DNA of 25,878 nt, taken from CAZDHT01 sp964505325. GTDB taxonomy: Bacteria; Planctomycetota; PUPC01. Shown piece after piece: positions 1-6,781 of this stretch. Within the stretch, counting starts at the first letter, position 1. Each line of letters begins with the position of its first letter. The stretch lies in contig CAZDHT010000047.1 of the NCBI GenBank assembly GCA_964505325.1, positions 1 through 25,878 on the forward strand, written 5' to 3'. Under the pieces are notes generated by a model. The model made no database searches. It was not told the DNA's origin and worked only from the letters and a program-made list of their open reading frames with translations. Made by a program: the position numbers and the translations under genes.

Positions 1-237
1 CGTACCCCCCTGTTCAGCGTGCTCATGGGACACAGCGGCCCGGTAACGATGGAAAGCGTTCAAGAGGTGTACAAGCTGGTCAAGCTCCTGATTGATCGGG
101 GCGCCGATGTCCGCCGGAAGTCCACCGACCACAAGACGCCGCTCAGCTGGGCGCGCTCGACGTTGGTGTTGAGGAAAGACAGTGGAGACAGGCAGAAGCT
201 TGTCAACAAAATCCTCGCCTTGCTGGGAGGGAAGTGA
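1..237 (+). CDS. Ankyrin-repeat protein, C-terminal end (5' partial)
   Basis: The reading frame is open from the first base and stops at TGA 235-237, so the gene begins outside the window. The visible ~78 residues carry ankyrin signatures: a TPL helix start near the edge, then LVKLLIDRGADVRRK, then TPLSWA, which is the usual LLxxGADV loop followed by the next TPLxxA helix. The tail ends in a helical KLVNKILALL segment. Ankyrin repeats bind proteins; no partner or enzymatic domain is visible in this fragment. The next ankyrin gene starts 45 bp downstream with its own Shine-Dalgarno sequence, so the two probably form one transcript and may be tandem paralogues. The family call is secure; role and cell location cannot be judged without the N-terminus. 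Confidence 0.8.
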   Translation, partial: RTPLFSVLMGHSGPVTMESVQEVYKLVKLLIDRGADVRRKSTDHKTPLSWARSTLVLRKDSGDRQKLVNKILALLGGK

Positions 238-281
238 GCCGCCGCCGGCCGGCATCGACCGCAGGCGGCAGGGAGGTGATT

Positions 282-2501
282 ATGTCGAACGTTCTCAGTT
301 GGTGCCGCGTTGGCCTGGTGGCGGCCACCGTCCTGGGCATGCTTTCGGGGCGGTCGGCTTTTGCCGCAAGCTGGAAGAACAGGATCCGCGGGTTCAAGAC
401 AACCAAGGTCGTGGACAGGCCGACGCCGCTGATGCAAGCGGCGGGCGAAAGCAACCACGCTCGCATCCTCCGCATCCTGAAGGGCGGCGCCGACCCTCAC
501 GTCACGACGAAGATCGGCGTGTCCGCGCTCACCAACGCCAGGGACGTCAAGACGCTTGAACTCCTGCTGAAGAATGGCGTGAACCCGAACCTGTGCAACC
601 GGTGGGAAGAGACCGCACTTCACAAGGCCGCCAAGTCCAAGAAGCCCCAGGCGCTCGAACGCGCCGCCATCCTGCTCAAGCACGGGGCAAACCCGAACGT
701 CCAGGACCAGGCGGGAGACAGCGCCCTGCACTACGCCGTGAAGGACGGCACGGTCGAGATGGTGAAGCTCCTCCTCGAACACGGCGCGGATCCGAACCTC
801 ATCGCGTTCAACACCCGTCGATCGCCCATAATGGAGGCCGCATTTCGCAAGGACTTCGACATCTATGAGTTGCTCAAGGCGAAGGGGGGCAAGCTGCCGC
901 CGAACGTGGAAGCCCCGCAGCTCGGCCTGCGCCTCTTCGACGCTCTGGCGAAGAACGACGCGGCCCTGGTCAGGAAGCTCCTGGCCTCGGGGGCCAAGGC
1001 GGATACTCGCAAGCCGCACACCGGCGAAACGCCCCTGTGGTGTGCGTTGACAAGCGGGAACGTCCCCATTGCGAAGCTCCTCATCGCCAACGGAGCCGAT
1101 GTCAACGCCCTGAACGGCAAGGGGCGGGCGGCTCTCCATCAGGCCGCATCGCGGGCGGACAACGACAGGAGCGTTCTCCTCATCCTGTCGCTCGGTGCCG
1201 ACATCAATGCTCCTGACTCGGACGGCGCGCGGCCACTCCATTACGCCGCGCTGACGGGCGACCCGTACTCCGTGCTGTTCCTCCTTTCCCGAAAAGCCGG
1301 CCTCAAAGCGGTGACAAAGAGCCGGAGGAGGGCGCTCCATCACGCCGCTGAGACCCCGTGGGTCCGTGTCGTCCGCGTGCTTCTCAAGGCCGGCGCCGAC
1401 TCGAACGCGACGGACACGGAGGGCATGACCCCGCTCCACCTCGCCGCGCGGAAAGGGGCGCGGAAGGTCGTCCAAGCGCTCCTCGCCGGCGGGGCGAACG
1501 TGAACGCGCAGAACGCGCGGAAAGAGACCTCGCTCCATTTCGTAGCGGCCCGCGGCCGCGTCGATATTCTCAAGGTGCTGCTCAAGGCCGGGGCGGACCT
1601 GAACCTGCCCGACAAGGACGGACGCGTCCCCGTTCATCTGGCCCGAACAAAATATGTGGTGAAGTTTCTCAAGTCCAAGATGGGCGCCACGGCTGTTCCG
1701 GAGGGCCTGGCGGCGGCGTTCCACCAGGCTGCCGCTCAAGGCAACGTCGTGCGGCTCAACGAATTGCTCACGGCCCAACCCGGCGTGATTGACAAGGCCG
1801 ACGCGGACGGGCGGACGGCGCTCCACCTGGCCGCCGCGGCTGGCCGCCAGAACGCGGTCGGACTGCTCGTCCTGCGCGGGGCCAACGTCAACGCCGTCAC
1901 GAAGGACGGCTCGACTCCGCTCCACGCCGCCGCGGCTGCCGGGCACAAGGGCGTGGTCCGCGACCTGTTCGCCCGCCGCCCCGACGTAAACGCCAGGGAC
2001 AAGACGGGGGCAACGCCGCTGCATCTCGCCGCGGCTGGCGGCCACGCGGAGGTCGTCGGATTGCTTCTCACCAAGGGGGCGGACGTAAACGCGAAGGACA
2101 AGGAGGGAAGGACGGCTCGGGACGCCGCGAAATCGCCCGAGATCGCTGCTGTACTCCGCAGAGCAACGGGACGCACTGATCCTCCGCAGACGCCGAAGAC
2201 ACCGGTCCGGCCGGGACCCGGACCCGACACGCAACCGAGTGTCCCGAAGGAGCGACCGAAGCAGGAGCCACCACGTGAGCCGAAGACGCCGGAGCTACCC
2301 ACGGTGTCTGGCAAGGTGACGGTGCATCTGAAGGACGGGAAGAACGCAACTGGCCAGGTGTTCAAGAGCAGGCCGGAGTCGGTGACGCTCCAAGTGTCGG
2401 GCATGGCGTTGCGGACGTACAAGGCAGACCAAGTGAAGCGAATTGAGCAAGGCGGCCGAGTAGTGTTTGATGCGGACAGCGTCGAGGACAATAACAAATA
2501 G
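282..2501 (+). CDS. Secreted ankyrin-repeat protein with C-terminal LSm/SH3-like domain
   Basis: About 739 residues. I chose ATG 282 over the in-frame GTG at 234 because GGGAGGTG (271-278) lies just upstream and the product then starts with a normal signal peptide (hydrophobic VGLVAATVLGML, ending near SAFA). Roughly 17 ankyrin repeats fill residues ~40-610, several textbook (TPLHLAA, LLLxxGADVN). Repeats 5, 13 and 18 are short or degenerate, so the array may be broken into blocks. A proline-rich linker (PKTPVRPGPGP region) follows, then a ~45-residue beta-rich domain beginning VTVHLKDGK. The same kind of domain ends the next gene product. The protein probably acts outside the cytoplasm as a binding scaffold, by ankyrin family knowledge and the signal peptide; the ligand is unknown. 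The following gene begins 20 bp after the stop, so they are likely co-transcribed. Confidence 0.88.
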   Translation: MSNVLSWCRVGLVAATVLGMLSGRSAFAASWKNRIRGFKTTKVVDRPTPLMQAAGESNHARILRILKGGADPHVTTKIGVSALTNARDVKTLELLLKNGVNPNLCNRWEETALHKAAKSKKPQALERAAILLKHGANPNVQDQAGDSALHYAVKDGTVEMVKLLLEHGADPNLIAFNTRRSPIMEAAFRKDFDIYELLKAKGGKLPPNVEAPQLGLRLFDALAKNDAALVRKLLASGAKADTRKPHTGETPLWCALTSGNVPIAKLLIANGADVNALNGKGRAALHQAASRADNDRSVLLILSLGADINAPDSDGARPLHYAALTGDPYSVLFLLSRKAGLKAVTKSRRRALHHAAETPWVRVVRVLLKAGADSNATDTEGMTPLHLAARKGARKVVQALLAGGANVNAQNARKETSLHFVAARGRVDILKVLLKAGADLNLPDKDGRVPVHLARTKYVVKFLKSKMGATAVPEGLAAAFHQAAAQGNVVRLNELLTAQPGVIDKADADGRTALHLAAAAGRQNAVGLLVLRGANVNAVTKDGSTPLHAAAAAGHKGVVRDLFARRPDVNARDKTGATPLHLAAAGGHAEVVGLLLTKGADVNAKDKEGRTARDAAKSPEIAAVLRRATGRTDPPQTPKTPVRPGPGPDTQPSVPKERPKQEPPREPKTPELPTVSGKVTVHLKDGKNATGQVFKSRPESVTLQVSGMALRTYKADQVKRIEQGGRVVFDADSVEDNNK

Positions 2502-2521
2502 TCAGGCGAAAGGAGGACAAG

Positions 2522-3322
2522 ATGAGGAAGCCGATGAACCGGATCTGGGCTGTTTCTTTCCTTGCCTGGGTATGCGCCTGTGCCTCCCTCTGTATTGCGC
2601 AAGAGCCGAACAGAGGCCCAACCACGCAAGTGCACAAGCGACCGTGGGGGCCCGAGCAGGCGACCGGTGCTCCCGACACACATCAAGCAGGTGACATCCC
2701 AACCGCCTGGGCCTCACTCCGTGCAGATGGTGGAATTGAGTGGCTGCGGACCGACTTTGCGAAGACGACGAACGTATCTGAGGTACGCATAAGAGAGACG
2801 TTCAACCCGGGGGCCGTCAGCAAAGTCGCTGCTATTCTTGAGGACGGCAAAGAACGCGTCTTGTGGGAAGGTCGAGATCCCACAACCGAAGCCCCAGCGT
2901 ATTTCACCGTCCGAGTGGACCTCGACGATATTGTAAGCAAGTCTATAAAGATATACCTCGACACTCGTCGAAAACCGGGATGGAACGAAATAGATGCCGT
3001 TGAACTCGTTGGAAAGGATGACACGCGGCAGTGGGCGTCGCACGCATCTGCAAGCTCAAGCTATGCTGTACTCGCGCCCGTATGGGAACCCATGCCCATA
3101 TGGGAACCCATGCCCAGACCTCGAGCATCGGATCCTTTCGCCGAGGTCCATCAGAAGCACGTCGTTGTGCATCTCGAAGGAGGCAAGTCCGTCGAGGGAA
3201 CGTTTGCACGGGCCACCCGTGGGTTCATCGTGATAAAGCAAGAAAACTTGCACAAGACTATGATTGTGAATGTGCAAAAGATAGTCTACCTCGAAACAGT
3301 AGAATTGCCTCGTAAAGAATAA
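2522..3322 (+). CDS. Secreted discoidin (F5/8 type C)-like protein with the same C-terminal domain as its neighbour
   Basis: 266 residues. ATG 2522 follows AGGAGG (2511-2516) with good spacing. A signal peptide is clear (VSFLAWVCACASLCIAQ). Residues ~38-165 look like a galactose-binding jelly-roll of the discoidin type: QATGAPDT, then AWAS, GGIEWL, TDFAKTTNVSEVRIRE, and a closing GWNEIDAVELVG. Such domains usually bind carbohydrate or surface ligands. After a serine-rich linker and a duplicated WEPMP peptide, the C-terminus (HVVVHLEGGKSVEGTF to KIVYLETVE) matches the tail domain of the upstream ankyrin protein in length and pattern. This gene is visibly less GC-rich than its neighbours, which may mean recent acquisition. 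The fold call is by pattern; the substrate is unknown. Confidence 0.75.
   Translation: MRKPMNRIWAVSFLAWVCACASLCIAQEPNRGPTTQVHKRPWGPEQATGAPDTHQAGDIPTAWASLRADGGIEWLRTDFAKTTNVSEVRIRETFNPGAVSKVAAILEDGKERVLWEGRDPTTEAPAYFTVRVDLDDIVSKSIKIYLDTRRKPGWNEIDAVELVGKDDTRQWASHASASSSYAVLAPVWEPMPIWEPMPRPRASDPFAEVHQKHVVVHLEGGKSVEGTFARATRGFIVIKQENLHKTMIVNVQKIVYLETVELPRKE
3081..3116 (+). repeat. Perfect 18-bp tandem duplication inside the discoidin-like gene
   Basis: The unit TATGGGAACCCATGCCCA occurs at 3081-3098 and again, unchanged, at 3099-3116. It stays in frame and duplicates a tryptophan-proline peptide (WEPMP) in the linker between the two domains. Each unit also contains the palindrome ATGGGAACCCAT. Perfect identity implies a recent or ongoing copy-number change. 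Confidence 0.9.
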
Positions 3323-3443
3323 ACAGGCGTGGCGACAGGTTCGCCTGACAAAACGCTCAAGCGGGCGCTGCTACGCACCGCCGGACCCGGCGTCCATCAC
3401 TCGACCCCAGCCGCGGCCGGGGTACGGGGAGTGCCTCGCGGAG

Positions 3444-4091
3444 ATGGGGCGCGACAAGCCGGTGCGCTCTTTCCTGTTCCTGGTGGGGGGGCCGGTGAAG
3501 GGCGCCTTGTACCGTGCGGTCGAGGCCGAGCCGGAGATCCGCATCGTTCCGCAGGACCGGTTCAAGGCGACCTTGGCCAAGCACGGCCTGCGGCCAAGGT
3601 CCTTGCGCAGCCGGAAGAACCGGGGGAAGATCCCCGAGGTGCTGGGCGCTGACCTGGTCGTCCATGCCACGCTCCGGCACGAGACGCGACCCACCGGGCG
3701 CCGCTCGCACGCCCCCACGCACTGCCACATCGCCATCACGGAGGCGCGGACGGGCGTCGTGGTGACGACGTACTCCTGGCGTATCTCCGAGCTGATGGTG
3801 GACGCCTCGCCGTTTGTGGCGACCCTGCGCGCGGTAATGTCCGCGCGCGGACGCGCGGGGGCGGACGCCGCAGCGGATCCACAGCCCCAGGGAGGCGGCG
3901 CGGTACAGGTGGCGCTGCTGGCGCCGGCCGGGACGGCGGACCTTGCGATGGCCCAACTCCTGGCCGGGCTCTCGCGCGACTCGTCGATCCAACTCGTCGA
4001 GCGCGAACAGATCGACAAGGTGCTCGCCGAGCAGCGGCTGCCCCTCCTTCTACGCTCAGCCCCGTTTACGGGGCTTGTCCGTCTCCGCTAA
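3444..4091 (+). pseudogene. CsgG/LpoB-like domain protein, truncated at the 3' end by a hairpin repeat array
   Basis: The frame reads 215 residues from ATG 3444 to TAA 4089-4091. Residues ~20-110 (AVEAEPEIRIVPQDRF, then LGADLVVHATL) look like one half of a CsgG-type domain. Residues ~150-200 (VQVALLAPAG, then SSIQLVEREQIDKVLAEQ) look like the start of a second copy: the VEREQIDKVLxEQ stretch is the hallmark of CsgG, FlgO and LpoB-type outer-membrane proteins. The second domain stops abruptly where the sequence enters the first GC hairpin, and the last ~12 residues are translated from repeat DNA. No signal peptide or good ribosome site precedes the ATG, and the frame stays open upstream to 3303, so the 5' end is also doubtful. 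I read this as a broken gene; a functional short form is possible but unlikely. Confidence 0.55.
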
Positions 4092-4218
4092 GGCCCTCTA
4101 ACAAGCCCCGTGAACGGGGCTTAAGGCCAAACATGAGGCCCGGCCTGCTCGACCCCGCCTGAAGGCGGGGCCTATTCTCGGAGCTGTCGCTCCTCGCGAA
4201 GGCCCGTGAACGGGCCTT
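4058..4218. repeat. Cluster of GC-rich hairpins (REP/BIME-like array)
   Basis: At least four near-perfect hairpins with 2-nt loops lie in 160 bp. They are AGCCCCGT/ACGGGGCT at 4058-4075, AAGCCCCGT/ACGGGGCTT at 4103-4122, CCCCGCCT/AGGCGGGG at 4153-4170, and AAGGCCCGT/ACGGGCCTT at 4199-4218. A smaller one, GGAGC/GCTCC, sits at 4180-4193. Three of the four loops are GA. Short CCCGTGAACGGG hairpins in a row are typical of REP sequences mobilised by REP-associated tyrosine transposases. A tail of such a transposase lies 0.6 kb downstream, and the array interrupts the CsgG-like gene. Confidence 0.75.
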
Positions 4219-4249
4219 TCCCGTCTCGAAAACTGGGGATGACTCAGGC

Positions 4250-4384
4250 TGCGGCGAGCTTGCCTTGCGACCGACCGCGCGGTACAATTGACGTGGCGGA
4301 CATCAGCGGCTGCATCCCGGAGCCCCACACCACGACCCCAACAGCCGCCCAAGACACAAGAGGGCGTAAACCGGTGGCTGTCCT
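4250..4384 (+). repeat. 135-bp direct repeat, copy A
   Basis: Positions 4250-4384 repeat at 4960-5094 (offset 710). The first ~95 bases are identical and five mismatches fall in the last 40. The unit starts TGCGGCGAGCTTGCCTTGCG and ends at CCGGTGGCTGTCCT. The end resembles the GGTGACTGTCC motif that recurs at 4402-4412 and 12263-12273, and on the other strand at 4777-4785. Both copies sit directly upstream of a small membrane-protein ORF. I see no credible coding sequence in the unit. It is most likely a non-coding part or passenger of a REP-type element. Confidence 0.85.
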
Positions 4385-4439
4385 GCTCTGGTGAAAAAAA
4401 CTGGTGACTGTCCCCTTACTCGGGATCCGAGGTGGACAA

Positions 4440-4700
4440 ATGGCGGGGAAGCAACGGTCGGTGGTCCTCGGCAGCGCTGTTGCCTGCTGCCTCTTCGCTG
4501 TCATGGGCTTATGCGTTGATGGCAACGGCCGCGTCTTCGGGTTCTCCCGGGCGGCGTCAACGATATTGGCAGCGACGACATTTGCGGCGGGATTTGGCCT
4601 AGCTTTGTGGCAGTTAACGGTGTGTACCAAGTGGAGATGGCTGGCTGTGATGGAACTGATGATTTACGTCGCCTTGGCGGCCCCCATTATCCTCCTGTGA
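4440..4700 (+). CDS. Small membrane protein of unknown function
   Basis: 86 residues from ATG 4440. GAGGTGG (4428-4434) sits just upstream and sets the start; an in-frame GTG at 4404 lies inside the repeat motif GGTGACTGTCC and is rejected. The sequence has three hydrophobic stretches: residues ~7-24 (VVLGSAVACCLFAVMGL), ~36-55 (AASTILAATTFAAGFGLALW), and ~64-86 (LAVMELMIYVALAAPIILL). It is therefore likely an inner-membrane protein with its C-terminus in the membrane. I do not recognise a family. It lies between the two 135-bp repeats, so it may be cargo or a bystander of the repeat-mediated rearrangement. A second small membrane protein stands in the same relation to copy B. Confidence 0.5.
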   Translation: MAGKQRSVVLGSAVACCLFAVMGLCVDGNGRVFGFSRAASTILAATTFAAGFGLALWQLTVCTKWRWLAVMELMIYVALAAPIILL

Positions 4701-4778
4701 GGGAGTTCCTGAGGGCGTTCACAGCCACGCTGACAGCTTCACGCACGATGCGCTCAACCGCCTAAATATTTAGGAGAG
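4701..4778. other. Short spacer with a perfect 14-bp palindrome
   Basis: No gene is visible here. The palindrome CCTAAATATTTAGG lies at 4761-4774, immediately beyond the stop codon of the transposase tail on the - strand. It sits where the end of the mobile element would be expected. I infer it may be part of the element's end or a target-site feature. Confidence 0.4.
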
Positions 4779-4958
4779 TCACCGTTTTCTGCGCTTCGTC
4801 GGCTTCCTTGCGCCACGTTTCGGCGGGCGGCCGACGGGCAACGGGCGAATCCGACGACCGAGCACCTTCTCGACTTTGCTCAGGAAGCTGTGGCTGCCCA
4901 ACGGCCGGCCCCGATGCGTCGCTGACCGCAGCCGAGGCAGCAGGTCGGCGTCCTCACG
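4779..4958 (-). pseudogene. C-terminal remnant of a REP-associated tyrosine transposase (IS200-like, TnpA_REP)
   Basis: Reading the - strand from ~4958 down to TGA 4779-4781 gives ~59 residues. They include HRGRPLGSHSFLSKVEKVLG followed by RRIRPLPVGRPPKRG. In family terms, GRPLGs..F...lE..lgR.lRp...GRPrK is the signature tail of REP-associated (RAYT) transposases. The catalytic HUH and tyrosine domain is absent: upstream the frame runs straight into the 135-bp repeat (copy B). This is therefore a dead 3' fragment. Its last codons and stop, within GCGCAGAAAACGGTGACT, recur exactly at 12252-12269, which marks a second copy of the same element end. Confidence 0.7.
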
Positions 4959-4959
4959 T

Positions 4960-5094
4960 TGCGGCGAGCTTGCCTTGCGACCGACCGCGCGGTACAATTG
5001 ACGTGGCGGACATCAGCGGCTGCATCCCGGAGCCCCACACCACGACCCCAACAGCCCCCCGAGACAGAAGAGGGCCTAAACCGGTGGTTGTCCT
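4960..5094 (+). repeat. 135-bp direct repeat, copy B
   Basis: This is the partner of 4250-4384, identical over the first ~95 bases. Its left edge abuts the truncated transposase tail exactly. Its right edge ends in CCGGTGGTTGTCCT followed by GAAT, a form also seen at 12262-12278. The pair could support homologous deletion of the 710-bp segment between them. Confidence 0.85.
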
Positions 5095-5105
5095 GAATTT
5101 CCGAC

Positions 5106-5522
5106 ATGAATGAGCAGGGCGATAAGAGCGCGCTGGCGGCGTCAACAGGATCGAGAAGCGGCCCTGGCGCCCGACAGTACCGTGGCATTTGGTGGCTTCG
5201 AGGCAGTCTTGCCCTGACCGCGTTCATGGCTTTGTACGATATCACCAGGAAATGCGATGTCCAGGGCGTGCCACGCTCGTTTCTGTGGCTCGGCACGCTC
5301 CTTGAGCGATCAGCCGGACTCCCCATTCTCTTGTGCCTGTTGGGTTTTCTCGTTTCGAACTGGCGGATTATGCGATCTACAAGATGCAGGCTCTTCAACC
5401 TGTATATCATAAGGATCTGTCTCAAGGCTGCCAGAGCCGACAGAGCGTCCCTGGCGCTGACAGTCTGCCTGGCCATCGAGGTGATGTTGTGGCTGGTTCT
5501 GATGGTCGTACGACCGGGGTGA
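5106..5522 (+). CDS. Small membrane protein of unknown function
   Basis: 138 residues from ATG 5106, the first start after repeat copy B. No convincing Shine-Dalgarno sequence is visible. Three hydrophobic segments appear at residues ~28-44 (IWWLRGSLALTAFMALY), ~70-84 (GLPILLCLLGFLVSNW) and ~117-135 (LALTVCLAIEVMLWLVLMVV), separated by basic loops. An inner-membrane protein is likely. No family is recognised. The gene starts 11 bp after the end of the 135-bp repeat, mirroring the small membrane ORF downstream of copy A, and it may have lost its native 5' region there. Expression is uncertain. Confidence 0.45.
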   Translation: MNEQGDKSALAASTGSRSGPGARQYRGIWWLRGSLALTAFMALYDITRKCDVQGVPRSFLWLGTLLERSAGLPILLCLLGFLVSNWRIMRSTRCRLFNLYIIRICLKAARADRASLALTVCLAIEVMLWLVLMVVRPG

Positions 5523-5670
5523 CGGCCAGAACTGCCGTTCGACATCGGACCTGTGGTCCGCGCTTACGGCCCTGTCTTCGACCCTGAGGCTCAGACCCGA
5601 AGGGAGCCTGTCGAGGGGGGAGGCCCGCTGGCAGTTCATCTACGGCGGCACGTACATCGACAAGAGGTCT
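5523..5670. other. Non-coding or decayed stretch
   Basis: No full gene is seen. A short open stretch near 5620-5664 reads WQFIYGGTYIDKR, faintly like the YIDE segment of Rhs/YD-repeat cores, but it stops at 5713-5715 inside the next repeat. It may be a relic; I hold this weakly. A GGCTC/GAGCC stem lies around 5589-5609. Confidence 0.25.
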
Positions 5671-5800
5671 GAGGCATTTGCGTTGTACCACATTTCGAGA
5701 ACGGTGTCGCTGTAGCCGGCCTCGATGAGGCCGGAGAAGGCCGAGGTCACGGCCCTCGGCTACAGTTCAGGCTCTCACAAGGGCACAACGCAAATAGCTC
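5671..5800. repeat. 130-bp element with 19-bp terminal inverted repeats and internal hairpins (MITE-like)
   Basis: The left end GAGGCATTTGCGTTGTACC (5671-5689) matches the reverse complement of 5782-5800 at 16 of 19 bases. Inside lie three self-complementary parts: CTGTAGCCG/CGGCTACAG (5710-5718 with 5757-5765), CCGGCCTC/GAGGCCGG (5716-5734) and GCCGAGG/CCTCGGC (5740-5760). No ORF fits. The structure suits a non-autonomous mobile element. A structured RNA is an alternative, since the strong promoter of the next gene begins only 14 bp downstream. Confidence 0.55.
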
Positions 5801-5814
5801 GGCTTCCTTCGATA

Positions 5815-5842
5815 TTGACAAACGATTCGGCGGCGCTATGAT
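5815..5842 (+). promoter_or_regulatory. Sigma70-type promoter for the LTxxQ-like protein gene
   Basis: TTGACA (5815-5820), a 16-bp spacer and TATGAT (5837-5842) match the consensus closely. Transcription would start near 5850, leaving a ~105-nt leader before ATG 5956. Confidence 0.75.
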
Positions 5843-5955
5843 GCAGTTGTGTTGCGCCTGCGGGCCCGTGTGGGGCTGGCGGGGCGCGACCGTGGCCCGG
5901 CGCGAAGGGGGCGGCGCCAGGGCCGAAGGCAGGACGCCCCTGTGGAGAGTGGCAC

Positions 5956-6705
5956 ATGGAGCGACGGGGATGGATGCTGAGCGTGCTGGCCGTGCTGCTG
6001 CTGGCCGCGCCGGCGCTGTCGGAGGAAGAAACCGGGGAGCCGAAGAAGCCCCGGAAGAAGCGCCCGGCGAAAGCGAAGACCGGCCTTCGTGGCGAATACG
6101 CCATGATGGCCAACGTGCTGAAGCTGGACGAGGAGACCAAGAAGAAATTCGAGGAAGCGGTCACGGCGGGCAACGCGGCCATGAAGGCGTGGATGCAGGG
6201 CGACGGCGCGAAGCTCAAGGAGGTGTCGGCCGCCTACCGTGCCGCCCGAAAGGCGAAGGACCAGGACAAGATCAAGGAGCTCAAGCCTCAGTTCACCGCG
6301 CTGATCACCGCGCGCACGAAGCTGATGGCCGACAACAAGGCCAAGATCATGGCACTGCTCGACGCCGAGCAGAAGGTGGTGTGGGCGGGCTTCATGCTGC
6401 GGCGCACGGTGATGCGGCGTTACACGGCGGCGAAGCTGACCGAGGATCAGATCGCCCAGCTCCAGAAGCTGTGCGAGGAGAAGGCCCAGACCATTCCCGA
6501 CGCCACGGACAGGGAGAAGCGGAAGGAGCGGGCCGCGGCGTTGAAAGCCCTCTACGCCGAAATCGAAGGGAAGATCCTCACCGACGAGCAGAAAGAGGCG
6601 ATGAAGAAGGCGCAGCCGGTCAGGAAGCCCAAAGCTGCGAAGGGGGAGGGCCGCAAGAAGAAGGCCAAGGGCGAGCCGGCAGAGCTCGGCAACCCGCAGT
6701 GGTGA
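5956..6705 (+). CDS. Secreted, highly charged helical protein (Spy/CpxP-like LTxxQ pattern)
   Basis: 249 residues. ATG 5956 follows GGAGAG and gives a signal peptide (MLSVLAVLLLAAPALS). The mature part is almost all helix, rich in Lys, Ala and Glu, with two LTxxQ-like motifs (LTEDQIAQLQKL and ILTDEQKEAM). The C-terminal tail is very basic (KGEGRKKKAKGE). LTxxQ repeats mark the periplasmic chaperone/metal-binding Spy-CpxP-CnrR group, and many PVC-type bacteria carry such proteins as uncharacterised secreted factors. The family is inferred from pattern only; the protein is longer than Spy (about 160 aa). It has its own strong promoter (5815-5842) and a terminator directly after it (6731-6766), so it is a single-gene unit. 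Confidence 0.7.
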   Translation: MERRGWMLSVLAVLLLAAPALSEEETGEPKKPRKKRPAKAKTGLRGEYAMMANVLKLDEETKKKFEEAVTAGNAAMKAWMQGDGAKLKEVSAAYRAARKAKDQDKIKELKPQFTALITARTKLMADNKAKIMALLDAEQKVVWAGFMLRRTVMRRYTAAKLTEDQIAQLQKLCEEKAQTIPDATDREKRKERAAALKALYAEIEGKILTDEQKEAMKKAQPVRKPKAAKGEGRKKKAKGEPAELGNPQW

Positions 6706-6730
6706 TGGTCCCGCACGCCGAATGAATCAA

Positions 6731-6766
6731 AAGGGCCGGGTCTCACCGCGAGGCCTGGCCCTTCTT
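6731..6766 (+). terminator. Rho-independent terminator
   Basis: A 14-bp stem pairs 6731-6744 with 6750-6763, including two G-U pairs, around a 5-nt loop (ACCGC). It is followed by CTT, and four A's precede it. It ends the LTxxQ-like gene and lies across the longest possible reading frame of the next gene, which argues that translation of that gene starts later. Confidence 0.7.
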
Positions 6767-6781
6767 CTGGAGGGGGCCGAC

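Noticed and set aside
60..2234. 724-codon frame antisense to the ankyrin gene
   Set aside because: Arg/Val-rich low-complexity product mirroring the ankyrin repeats; no start site or domain.
4058..4218. Possible CRISPR array
   Set aside because: The repeats are hairpins of differing sequence and spacing, with no constant repeat-spacer unit and no cas gene nearby.
4066..4287. Small - strand ORF through the hairpins, with a twin start at 4997
   Set aside because: Both begin with the same 13 residues encoded by the 135-bp repeat; the first then translates hairpin DNA. The frames are by-products of the repeats.
5838..6725. 295-codon frame overlapping the LTxxQ-like gene
   Set aside because: It starts inside the -10 box of the promoter and gives a Gly/Arg-rich product; the other frame has a signal peptide.
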